From Anaerolineae bacterium (GTDB taxonomy: Bacteria > Chloroflexota > Anaerolineae > Aggregatilineales > Phototrophicaceae), in assembly GCA_030950085.1 (NCBI GenBank), contig JAUZRW010000066.1:1-52770 (forward strand): DNA of 52,770 bases, in the 5' to 3' direction. The notes beneath the pieces are model-generated. The model was not told the origin of the DNA. It ran no database searches and was given only the letters and a program-made list of their open reading frames with translations. The translations under genes and the position numbers were made by a program. Of the stretch, positions 8,516-16,434 are shown piece after piece (the stretch's first letter is position 1; every line of letters starts with the position of its first letter).

Positions 8516-9045
8516 GCATCACCAAAAACCTAATTGTAACGCGAATATCGTTTAAGGGTTTCATCGAAAGTGAGGGTCATAAAAGGTTATAACCCGTTGT
8601 AGGGGCGCAAGGCATTTTCCATGCTTATCCATGATTCGCGTTAATTGTAATGACCATGCGTCATCTCGTAACCAAACAGAATGGGAGAGTGCAAACTCTT
8701 CCTTTTTGATTCGTAACAATTCGCCTATCCATGAACTCAGGACAATTTGAACCACAAGAACACCAAGATTCAAATTCAAAAATTGCTCTGCACCTCTGAT
8801 TCTCTGCACCTCTGCGTTACGCTTTTTCTTGAAAGGTGAATAAATACTTTGATTCTCTTTCTTTGTACGTTATGACCAGTCAAGCGATATCTTTGCTGTG
8901 CATCGTCAGGTCAAAAATCATTGTTTTTGTGTGTTTTTGCTGTATAGTGAAACGTGTAACCCATGAACAATCCAAATCTATTGTGAAAAATAACCTAGAG
9001 ATATAGTGCGATACCTTACAATCGCTATGTACTTAGGGAAAACAT
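8516..9045 (+). other. Intergenic region, 530 bp, with repeat remnants
   Basis: No convincing gene was seen. It holds a degenerate copy of repeat family A (8598-8616) whose 3' arm is lost. It also holds a segment AACCACAAGAACACCAAGA (8750-8768) and two direct copies of CTCTGCACCTCTG (8786-8798 and 8803-8815), resembling degenerate repeats common in cyanobacterial and Chloroflexota genomes. Two TATAGTG sequences, at about 8942 and 9003, are possible -10 elements for the regulator gene downstream. Confidence 0.6.
8598..8616 (+). repeat. Family A repeat, half copy
   Basis: TGTAGGGGCGCAAGGCATT matches the 5' half of the family A palindrome found complete at 42343-42366. The 3' arm (GCGCCC) is replaced by TTCC, so the hairpin can no longer form. 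Confidence 0.75.
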
Positions 9046-10695
9046 ATGGCTGAGAAGAATAATACAGCGACAATACGAGCTTTGCTACGATTTGCACTGC
9101 CACCAGAAACAACTCTGGTAGCAGGTGACTCGGATACGCTAATTACTTGGGCGGCGACTGTTCGCGCACAACCGCCAGCTTTCCCAGATATTTATGGTGG
9201 CGAATTAGCCTTAGTATCAATGGGTGTTCTGCGAGGCTATGATGCGCGGATTACCCTTGCCGAAGTGGTCGAGAGTTTAGCAGAGGCAGGTGTCGCGAGT
9301 GTGGCAGTGGATGATGACGTATCACAAGCAGCGATTTCTGTCGCAGAGGCGCAAGGCATCGCGCTCTTGATGCTGCCCAAAAATAGCGGATTAGCAGGGG
9401 TTGAACGGGCAGTTAATAAGCTGATTCTTAATCAATCCGCCCAATTGACCGAGCGTGCGATGGAAATCCAACGTCAATTGACTCGTTTAGCTGCCGAAAA
9501 TCGTGATTTGAATAGTTTGCTTCAAGTGATTGCTCGTGCAACTGCCAAAGCGATACTTGTCCATGATGACGCAGGCGTTTTGATGGCACAAGTTTACCCC
9601 ACTGTGGGGCGACGTGGCTTGAGTGGGCGTTCACTGATTCAAAACTTGCCCTATAGCGCGTTCCAGAAATGGCTTGATAACGAAGCGCCCCATAATCAGG
9701 GCGTGATTGTCACAAGTCCGATTGGCTATACGACAGTCCTCAAAGTGGAAAAGCGCGTTGCGGGTTATCTATCACTCGTGATTAAAGATGAGGAAATGGA
9801 TGATTTTGACCGTCTGGTATTGACCTATGGTGCGGATGTTTGTGCAATTGAATTGGCGAAAACCCGTGCCATTAGTGCCGCCGTTGAACAAGCACGGGGC
9901 GATTGGATACAAATGTGGCTCAGTGGTACGCTTGCTGATGACGATTTACTGATGACTCGTGCCAATCAAGGCGGTTTTGATGCGCGTTCAAGCTATATTG
10001 TCGCTGTTTTTAGGGCAATGACAGAAAGTGGTCAGAATTTACCTCTGGAATCGCTGATTTCGCTTGTGCGTGATGATATGACACGCCGCCAAATCGAAGG
10101 CGCTGTCGGGCAATATGTGGATGTCATCGTGGCATTATATCCACTTGAAAATCCGAATCACATGGCGCGGCTTCGGGCAATGGTTGATGAACTACGTCAA
10201 CAACTAGCTACACGAACACCTAGCGGACTGGTTTCAGCCGGAATTAGTCGCCCAGCAGAAGGCTTACGAGCCTTGCGTGAGGCATATCGAGAAGCGAAAG
10301 ATGCTGTCGGTATTGCCCATGAACTACGCGATATCGAAAAAACCACTTTTTATGGCGATTTGAAACTGTATCAATTGCTTCTTGCCCTCAAAGAGCGTAA
10401 TTTAGAAGCTATGACTCGTTTTTACGATGAAACACTAGGGGCATTAGTGGAACATGATGAGCGCAAGCAAGGCGATTTAATCCGCACCCTCAATGGCTTT
10501 TTTGAAGCAAATGGCAATCTAGCACAAGCTGCCAAGGATTTAGATGTGCATCGCAACACACTTGTTTATCGTCTGGAACGCATCACGGCGCTCACAAAGT
10601 TGGATTTGAACGATGCCGATAATCGGCTCATCTTATACCTGAGTTTGAAGCTACAAAGGGTGTTAGCCACTGTTTCTAGTCAAATTTCGCATTAA
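9046..10695 (+). CDS. PucR family transcriptional regulator
   Basis: This is a 549-residue regulator. The N-terminal 130 residues (AGDSDTLITWAATVRAQPP, LAEVVESLAEAGVASVAV) match the PucR N-terminal domain found in purine-catabolism regulators. A middle GAF-like region spans about 140-290. The C-terminus has the PucR helix-turn-helix (residues about 480-540, with NGNLAQAAKDLDVHRNTLVYRLERI), which binds DNA. The family often senses metabolites and controls purine, amino acid or sugar-acid use; the effector here cannot be read from the sequence. The ATG at 9046 follows TAGGGAAAACAT. It stands alone, between a 530-bp spacer and an independently promoted small gene, so its targets are not obvious. 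Confidence 0.85.
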   Translation: MAEKNNTATIRALLRFALPPETTLVAGDSDTLITWAATVRAQPPAFPDIYGGELALVSMGVLRGYDARITLAEVVESLAEAGVASVAVDDDVSQAAISVAEAQGIALLMLPKNSGLAGVERAVNKLILNQSAQLTERAMEIQRQLTRLAAENRDLNSLLQVIARATAKAILVHDDAGVLMAQVYPTVGRRGLSGRSLIQNLPYSAFQKWLDNEAPHNQGVIVTSPIGYTTVLKVEKRVAGYLSLVIKDEEMDDFDRLVLTYGADVCAIELAKTRAISAAVEQARGDWIQMWLSGTLADDDLLMTRANQGGFDARSSYIVAVFRAMTESGQNLPLESLISLVRDDMTRRQIEGAVGQYVDVIVALYPLENPNHMARLRAMVDELRQQLATRTPSGLVSAGISRPAEGLRALREAYREAKDAVGIAHELRDIEKTTFYGDLKLYQLLLALKERNLEAMTRFYDETLGALVEHDERKQGDLIRTLNGFFEANGNLAQAAKDLDVHRNTLVYRLERITALTKLDLNDADNRLILYLSLKLQRVLATVSSQISH

Positions 10696-10746
10696 TTTGG
10701 TTAGAAAACCGTAATAAAGCCGAATTTATGTTCAAAAGCCCCAAAA

Positions 10747-10775
10747 TTGACTTGTGCGGAACTCGAACTTATACT
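10747..10775 (+). promoter_or_regulatory. Strong promoter of the 64-residue gene
   Basis: TTGACT (10747-10752) and TATACT (10770-10775) are each one base off consensus and exactly 17 bases apart. Transcription should start near 10782, about 40 bases before the ATG. Confidence 0.75.
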
Positions 10776-10820
10776 AGCCTGTACATATCGACATAATCTA
10801 TTAAGGAAGAAACAAATACA

Positions 10821-11015
10821 ATGGCAATTGAATTTTATGACCTCAAGTTGAAGAAAAAAGTCCAAATTGATGAAAGCAAAGTTCGCAAAGTCACCTTCGA
10901 GACCAAATCCGGAACTCGCTATGGCTTTAAGGCGACCACAGACGATAACCGCAAACTGACCCGCTTCACCAGCAAGGCTGATTGGGATGCACTGGATGTT
11001 CCGATTGGTGAGTAG
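10821..11015 (+). CDS. Small conserved-looking protein of unknown function
   Basis: The 64-residue product (MAIEFYDLKLKKKVQIDESK at its start) is soluble, charged and has alternating polar and hydrophobic residues suggesting a small beta-sheet. There is no signal peptide, membrane segment or cysteine. I do not recognise the family. It has the hallmarks of a well-expressed stand-alone gene: a near-consensus promoter 45 bases upstream, AAGGAAG before the ATG and a clean intrinsic terminator 31 bases after the stop. The basic N-terminal half (LKLKKKVQ, VRKVTFETK) could contact nucleic acid, but this is only a guess from composition. Confidence 0.8.
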   Translation: MAIEFYDLKLKKKVQIDESKVRKVTFETKSGTRYGFKATTDDNRKLTRFTSKADWDALDVPIGE

Positions 11016-11045
11016 TCTCTACCATAACTAATGTAGTAACAGAAA

Positions 11046-11069
11046 GCGCAGGTTCGCCCTGCGTTTTTT
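11046..11069 (+). terminator. Intrinsic terminator
   Basis: CGCAGG (11047-11052) and CCTGCG (11058-11063) pair around a five-base loop and are followed by six T. It closes the small monocistronic gene and separates it from the convergent lysA. Confidence 0.88.
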
Positions 11070-11097
11070 ATTTCCCACTCATATTTAAGCTGATTAT

Positions 11098-12339
11098 TCA
11101 GATTTCTTTGGCGACCAAATCTTCCCATGTTTCGCGGCGACGTGCGACATGCCATGATTCGCCATTAGCCGCAACAACTACTTCGGCAGGTTTAGGACGA
11201 GCATTATAATTGCTACTCATGACTGCTCCATATGCGCCTGCCGTGAGTGCTACGACCAAATCTCCTTCATTCAAAGTGGCTAAAGGAATATCACGCCCAA
11301 GCACATCTGCTGTTTCACAGACGGGACCCACTACTTGCGTGACTTGTGTTTTAGAGTGATTTTCTGCGACAGGGACAATCTCATGCTTTGCCTGATACAG
11401 TGCAGGGCGAATCAACTCTGTCATGCTGGCATCTGTAATGGCAATATGTTGTGCGGCTTGGTTTTTCGTATATAACACTTGTCCCACAAGAATTCCAGCA
11501 TCCGCAATGATACTGCGCCCCGGTTCAAGCAAAACAGTGTAATCCCTTAGCATCGGCATGATATCATGGGCAAACATTTCAAATGACGGTAATTGGGCTT
11601 GGCTATCATATTGGGCTGGCATCCCACCACCGATATTCAGGGTCTTCATGTTAGGGTAGGGCGCTAGTAAATCGAGAGCCTTTTGTATTGCCTGTTGTGT
11701 CGCCAGTGTATCCCCCAATTGACTGCCAATATGAATGTGCAATCCGCGAAAATCCAGATTAATCCACTGCGATTGTTGCTTGAGGACATTAGCAATGACA
11801 GTAGCTGTTAGGCCAAACTTCGCGCCACCATGTCCCGTTGCAATATAGGGGTGTGTATTAGCAGTCACATCAGGATTCAGGCGTAAGGCAATTTTGATAC
11901 CCGACAGACCCATATCCTCAGCATAATAATTGATGAAGTCTAATTCGCGCACATTTTCGACATTGAACCAGCCAACCCCTTTTTCCAGTGCAAACTGAAT
12001 CTCGCTCTCGGATTTGCCCACACCTGCAAAAACGATATTCTGAGGAGCGACACCAGCTTTTAGGGCGCGGAAAATTTCGCCACCACTGACAGCATCGACA
12101 CCGACCCCATCTTCAATTAAAGTACGCAGAATCGTGAGATTAGCATTAGCCTTGGCGCTGTAGTGAATGTGGGTATCTAATGCAGTAAAGGCAGTTTTAA
12201 TGCGCTCCAAGTTGTTCAATGCACGACGCAAACTATAGATGTAAACAGGTGTCCCAACAGACTGCACAATCTCTGTCACGGAGACAGAATCAACATACAG
12301 CTTGTTCTTGTGATAATGGATTGATTCGTTGAGTGTCAT
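11098..12339 (-). CDS. lysA: Diaminopimelate decarboxylase
   Basis: It decarboxylates meso-diaminopimelate to L-lysine, the last step of lysine synthesis, using PLP. The protein is a fold III (alanine racemase-like barrel) decarboxylase of 413 residues, normal for the family. The PLP lysine is in HYSAKANANL (about residue 63). GHGGAKFGL, HIHIGSQL, NIGGGMP and the LEPGRSIIADAG phosphate-binding segment follow, and CETADVLGRD carries the active-site Cys at the dimer interface. Its ATG overlaps the stop of the upstream cyclase gene in an ATGA arrangement, so translation of the two is probably coupled. Confidence 0.93.
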   Translation of the reverse strand: MTLNESIHYHKNKLYVDSVSVTEIVQSVGTPVYIYSLRRALNNLERIKTAFTALDTHIHYSAKANANLTILRTLIEDGVGVDAVSGGEIFRALKAGVAPQNIVFAGVGKSESEIQFALEKGVGWFNVENVRELDFINYYAEDMGLSGIKIALRLNPDVTANTHPYIATGHGGAKFGLTATVIANVLKQQSQWINLDFRGLHIHIGSQLGDTLATQQAIQKALDLLAPYPNMKTLNIGGGMPAQYDSQAQLPSFEMFAHDIMPMLRDYTVLLEPGRSIIADAGILVGQVLYTKNQAAQHIAITDASMTELIRPALYQAKHEIVPVAENHSKTQVTQVVGPVCETADVLGRDIPLATLNEGDLVVALTAGAYGAVMSSNYNARPKPAEVVVAANGESWHVARRRETWEDLVAKEI

Positions 12340-14348
12340 TCGTCCAATTTCTTGAGCAGATAAGTATCGACTTGCCGACTAATTCCCTTGAGGGGAACGG
12401 GGTTCATTTTATCAGCATCAGCAATAGATTCTAATGCTGCATATGTATTTTCGCTGATGACGATTTGTTTGGCGGCAGCCGCACTACAGAGCCTTGCCCC
12501 TAAGTTCATCACACGCCCCATCGCTGTAAAATCTGTGCGAATAGGGGGACCAAATTCTCCGGCTATGACTTCTCCAGAACTAATGCCGACACCCATAGCA
12601 GGGAGTTCTTTACCTTGTTCTGCAAATTGCTTCTGAAGTCGCTCATGAACAGCTTGCATTTCGAGCGCCGCACGCGAGGCTTTGAGAGCGTGGTCGGTCA
12701 TAGGTATCGGGCTACCAAAGAGGGCAATTACTTCGTCACCTACAAATTTATCGAGTGTCCCACCATGTTTGAATATCACATCAGTCATCATACCGAGAAA
12801 AGTATTCAACACGGAGACAAATTCTTCGGGTTCGGTGCGCTCTGTCCATTCGGTGCTACCGCGTAAATCAGCGAACAATACCGTTAAAATGACTCGTTCG
12901 CCTGTCAGAACACTATCATCGGCACGTTTCAGTAGATGGTCTAGCACTTTAGGGTCAACAGAGCGACTTAATACTTTTCGCATCCGACGGCGTTCTAAGC
13001 GTTCAAAGACAGCCGTATCAACTTGGCTCGTTATGGCAGCTAACATACGCCCATCATCTACTGTAAAACCACGCGGACGACTGCTATTCAATGCGCCAAA
13101 GACACCGATAACTTGCTCATTGAGAATTAAGGGCGTTGAGGCGATTGAATGGACACTACTCTCAAGTCCATTATAAGTAACGACTGATTCTGTATCTAAT
13201 GCTTCCCGTGAAACCCGTTTAATGATTTCAATATGCTCTGAATTATTAACAATACCTTCACGAGTTGAAGCGCGGATTTCCAGTGCATCCTCTTGTTGCT
13301 TGTTATAGAGCATGATATATCCTGTTTCGCACGATACAGCCTGACACAATTCTTGCAATACCTGATGCAACATCTCATCAAAGTCGTTTTCTTGGTCGCG
13401 GATATGGTCAATGCGATAAATTGCTTCTAATTCACGGGTACGCAGTTCAAGTTGAAGGCTAGTCCGACTCTTAGCAATGGCTGAATCCATCTGGCTAGTT
13501 AAGGCAACCATGAGGCGCGTCTCAATGACAGAATAAGGCTTTGAACGCCCAATAATGACAGCGCCCAAACGCACGCCTGATACAATAAATGGCGATGCCA
13601 GCAAGTACATATTATCAATACTAGGCGGCGCTTCCAACTTAGTAGTAGTTTGGATATCGTGTGTTGTGCTGATAATAGAAGCCAGTTGCTCTTCGCTGAG
13701 ACCACGTTTATCGACCACATTACGGGGGCGCAATTTGCCCGTTTCCATATCACGGATGATGAACTGACAAACATCAGCACGAAACTGTTTGACCATGAGA
13801 CTCGTAAATGCCACATAGAGCGTGTCTTCATCGGCAGAGTCATCGCGCAAGCGGTCAATCTGGTAGATAGCCTCCAATTCACGATTACGCTCCGCAAGCC
13901 GCCATATTGTTCTGGCTTGTATCACTGCCGAATCAATTTGGCTTTCGGCGATTTCTAACAATTCAATCGCATCAATCGCAAAGGCTTCTTTATCGCGCAC
14001 GAGAATAATTGAACCGGGAACCGTTTTCTCGCGGTCAATCAAGATGCGTAAGCCAAGTGAATATTGCCATGCGCTGGCAGCAAGCGGTTTTGGCTTCGTG
14101 TAATCCAAGGCTTCGCGAGCGAGTTCTTCCGCCATATCTTGTGGAATACCAATACTCGAAATAGCTTCAGTTTCACGAGTTTTAGTATCAACCAACAAAA
14201 TCGCACAACCATCGGCGTTAAAGTGCTGTTTAAGAATGCGTACAATCTGACGAAACATCGCCATTGGGTTGCCGCTATCGTCAATCGAGTCGCGTGCTTC
14301 ATCCAGTGCCAGCAGCAATTGGAGTTGACGATTTTTTATATCACTCAT
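12336..14348 (-). CDS. GAF-domain class III adenylyl cyclase
   Basis: This is a 670-residue soluble signalling protein. Three GAF-like domains occupy about residues 20-150, 175-300 and 320-455, joined by RELEAIYxIDxxRD linker helices that repeat twice. The C-terminal catalytic domain (about 475-665) has both metal-binding Asp residues (LFADLRGST and VGDEVIALFG), the purine-selecting Lys in TLDKFVGDE and Thr in DFTAMG, and the Asn-Arg pair in VMNLGARL, all pointing to ATP as substrate and cAMP as product. The GAF domains would bind a small ligand or sense redox state. It is the first gene of a two-gene unit with lysA, with a 4-bp overlap, and is divergent from the dynamin-like pair. Confidence 0.88.
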   Translation of the reverse strand: MSDIKNRQLQLLLALDEARDSIDDSGNPMAMFRQIVRILKQHFNADGCAILLVDTKTRETEAISSIGIPQDMAEELAREALDYTKPKPLAASAWQYSLGLRILIDREKTVPGSIILVRDKEAFAIDAIELLEIAESQIDSAVIQARTIWRLAERNRELEAIYQIDRLRDDSADEDTLYVAFTSLMVKQFRADVCQFIIRDMETGKLRPRNVVDKRGLSEEQLASIISTTHDIQTTTKLEAPPSIDNMYLLASPFIVSGVRLGAVIIGRSKPYSVIETRLMVALTSQMDSAIAKSRTSLQLELRTRELEAIYRIDHIRDQENDFDEMLHQVLQELCQAVSCETGYIMLYNKQQEDALEIRASTREGIVNNSEHIEIIKRVSREALDTESVVTYNGLESSVHSIASTPLILNEQVIGVFGALNSSRPRGFTVDDGRMLAAITSQVDTAVFERLERRRMRKVLSRSVDPKVLDHLLKRADDSVLTGERVILTVLFADLRGSTEWTERTEPEEFVSVLNTFLGMMTDVIFKHGGTLDKFVGDEVIALFGSPIPMTDHALKASRAALEMQAVHERLQKQFAEQGKELPAMGVGISSGEVIAGEFGPPIRTDFTAMGRVMNLGARLCSAAAAKQIVISENTYAALESIADADKMNPVPLKGISRQVDTYLLKKLDE

Positions 14349-14502
14349 AAGACTCCCATAATAATGGTAGAATAAATACTGATAAAGAAGTAACGACTGT
14401 CTATTGTATCGTTAAAATTTCCGCGTTATCCTGTATATAATTATATCCGATTCGTATTTTTATACAGGTTAGTTAAAGCAAATTTAGCGAATAGGTGGAA
14501 AA

Positions 14503-16365
14503 TTGGCTGAAGTAACTTCAGAACCGAAACTCGTTCAAGATTACGAGGCTATCCGCAAGCAGGAGTATTCTCTCATCACCAACTTGCTGGGTATCTTGCC
14601 ACGTATTGATAATATCGGTGAGGAACGCATTGGTCAGGTTCGTGATGCGATGTTCCATGCCGACCATCCGTATTTGATGGTCTTTGTAGGTCCCTTCAGT
14701 TCGGGGAAATCGAGTATCATCAATGCCCTTTTGGGCGCTGAGGACTTCCTCAAAATTGGACCCATTCCCACAACAGACCGTATCAGTATTTTGCGCTGGG
14801 GAGAAGAACCGCAACATATGGGTACGGCAGGCGGCGCGGATACCGTCTTTTATCCGTCGCCATTGCTGAGAAAAGTGAGCCTTGTTGATACACCGGGGCT
14901 AGAATCCATTTTCAAAGACCATGAAGAAACCACGCGCAAATTTCTCCATCGGGCAGATGTCGTCTTGCTGACGATGTTGGCGACCCAAGCCATGACACAG
15001 AAAAACCTTGATGTGCTTAAAATGTTCAAAGAATATGGCAAAAAAGTCATTTTGGTGATTAGTCAGGCTGATTTAATCTCTGCGGAAGAGCGTGCCACTG
15101 TCCAACAATATGTCATTGACCAGAGCCGCGATAAACTCGGTTATGAGCTGGACGTGTGGATGATGAGCGCCCAACTAGGGCAAGAGGCGCGTGCGGGCGG
15201 TGGCTTTGATGAGGCAAAATGGAAGGCAAGCGGTCTCAATCAGATTGAGGAATACATTGAAAAGCAGTTAAATGACGCTGACCGTTTGCGTCAAAAGCTA
15301 CAAACACCTCTACAAATTGTACAAACAGTACATCAAGGGGCATTGGCGGCTGTACGCCAGAATCAAACGACCTTTGACCGCTATCGCAATATCACAGATA
15401 ATGTTGCCCAACAACTGGATTCTCAAAAGCGTGAGCAAGAGAAGACAGTACGCGAAATTAGCAACGATGTTGAAGCCCACTTCCGAGACACCGGAGACCG
15501 TAGTAAAGAAGCCATCCAAGCGATTTTCCAGTTTTCACGAGCATTAGGGTCACTTGGGCGCGGCTTGTTTGAACTAACCGGTTTATCGCGGATTTTTCGG
15601 CGTGCGGATACCCCCACTTATATGGATGCCACATTCAAACGCTACAAGGTCTTTGAACCTATCAATGAGATTCCAGCCATTGTGGATAAACTTGCCCCAC
15701 GTCTTGAAGGTCAAGATATGCAAGATATTGATGACCTTGTGAAGTATGGCAACAAAGAAGTCAACAATTTGCCAATCGATATGCAGCAAAAAATCATCGG
15801 TACGATTCAAGCACCGGCTTCTTATGACCGTAAATTCTTGCAAGATATTCGGTCTGAATTGACGGAACTTGAAGAAGAAGCGCGTAAAGTCGAAACCGAT
15901 AAATTGGACAATACGCGCCGCAATACCCTGATTTACCTCGCTGTGTGGGAAGTCATCATGGTGATTTTAGGCGTGGCGCTTATCTCACAGTGGAATCTGG
16001 TCGATAGTTTGGCGGAAATTCCGATTGCCCTTATCGGATTGATAGTCATTCTGACATTGGCATTACTAGGATTTGCTGCCATGCCGTTGCGTGGACGAGT
16101 TATTCATACTGAATATGTCAATCGTTTGTTGAAATTGCAAGCACGCTATACGGAAATTCTAACTCAGGCGGCGGATAAGCAAATTGAATACGGAATGCAA
16201 CTGCGTCGAGAAGCTATCGCGCCACTCACTCGTCTTGTGGATGCACAAGCGCGGATTCAAGATGAACAATTGGAGAAGTTACAATCTGCCGAGCAGGAAA
16301 TTAATCAGATAGAGACTAATCTGAATGCTTTGGGAAAACGCAAATTCTTAGGGCTGCAATTATAG
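14503..16365 (+). CDS. Dynamin-like GTPase, first of a tandem pair
   Basis: The GTPase domain is at the N-terminus. The P-loop is GPFSSGKSSIINALLG (about residues 63-78), G2 is in PTTDRIS, G3 is DTPGLES and the G4 position reads SQAD. Long helices follow (about 260-450), with heptad-rich segments. Two adjacent hydrophobic helices near residues 470-530 (YLAVWEVIMVILGVALIS and IALIGLIVILTLALLGF) act as a membrane paddle. A C-terminal coiled coil completes the molecule. Bacterial dynamin-like proteins remodel or protect membranes and are often encoded as tandem pairs forming heteromers, as here. The start codon is TTG (14503), with GGTGG seven bases upstream and no nearby ATG. Confidence 0.85.
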   Translation: MAEVTSEPKLVQDYEAIRKQEYSLITNLLGILPRIDNIGEERIGQVRDAMFHADHPYLMVFVGPFSSGKSSIINALLGAEDFLKIGPIPTTDRISILRWGEEPQHMGTAGGADTVFYPSPLLRKVSLVDTPGLESIFKDHEETTRKFLHRADVVLLTMLATQAMTQKNLDVLKMFKEYGKKVILVISQADLISAEERATVQQYVIDQSRDKLGYELDVWMMSAQLGQEARAGGGFDEAKWKASGLNQIEEYIEKQLNDADRLRQKLQTPLQIVQTVHQGALAAVRQNQTTFDRYRNITDNVAQQLDSQKREQEKTVREISNDVEAHFRDTGDRSKEAIQAIFQFSRALGSLGRGLFELTGLSRIFRRADTPTYMDATFKRYKVFEPINEIPAIVDKLAPRLEGQDMQDIDDLVKYGNKEVNNLPIDMQQKIIGTIQAPASYDRKFLQDIRSELTELEEEARKVETDKLDNTRRNTLIYLAVWEVIMVILGVALISQWNLVDSLAEIPIALIGLIVILTLALLGFAAMPLRGRVIHTEYVNRLLKLQARYTEILTQAADKQIEYGMQLRREAIAPLTRLVDAQARIQDEQLEKLQSAEQEINQIETNLNALGKRKFLGLQL

Positions 16366-16372
16366 CCTCACG

Positions 16373-16404
16373 TTACGCAAGTAGGGGCGTACCCGCGTGT
16401 GCGC
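16373..16404 (+). repeat. Family B repeat, partial copy
   Basis: TTACGCA at 16373-16379 is followed by GTAGGGGCGTACCCGCGTG and TGCGCC, as in the copy at 23501-23566. The conserved 3' tail ending in TGCGTAA is missing. It sits between the two dynamin-like genes without breaking either. Confidence 0.8.
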
Positions 16405-16434
16405 CTTTAGCATATTGAGGAAAGTGAGAACTTT

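Noticed and set aside
12682-13176. Plus-strand open frame of 164 codons opposite the cyclase gene
   Set aside because: It is rich in Ser, Arg and Thr and antisense to the conserved cyclase catalytic domain.
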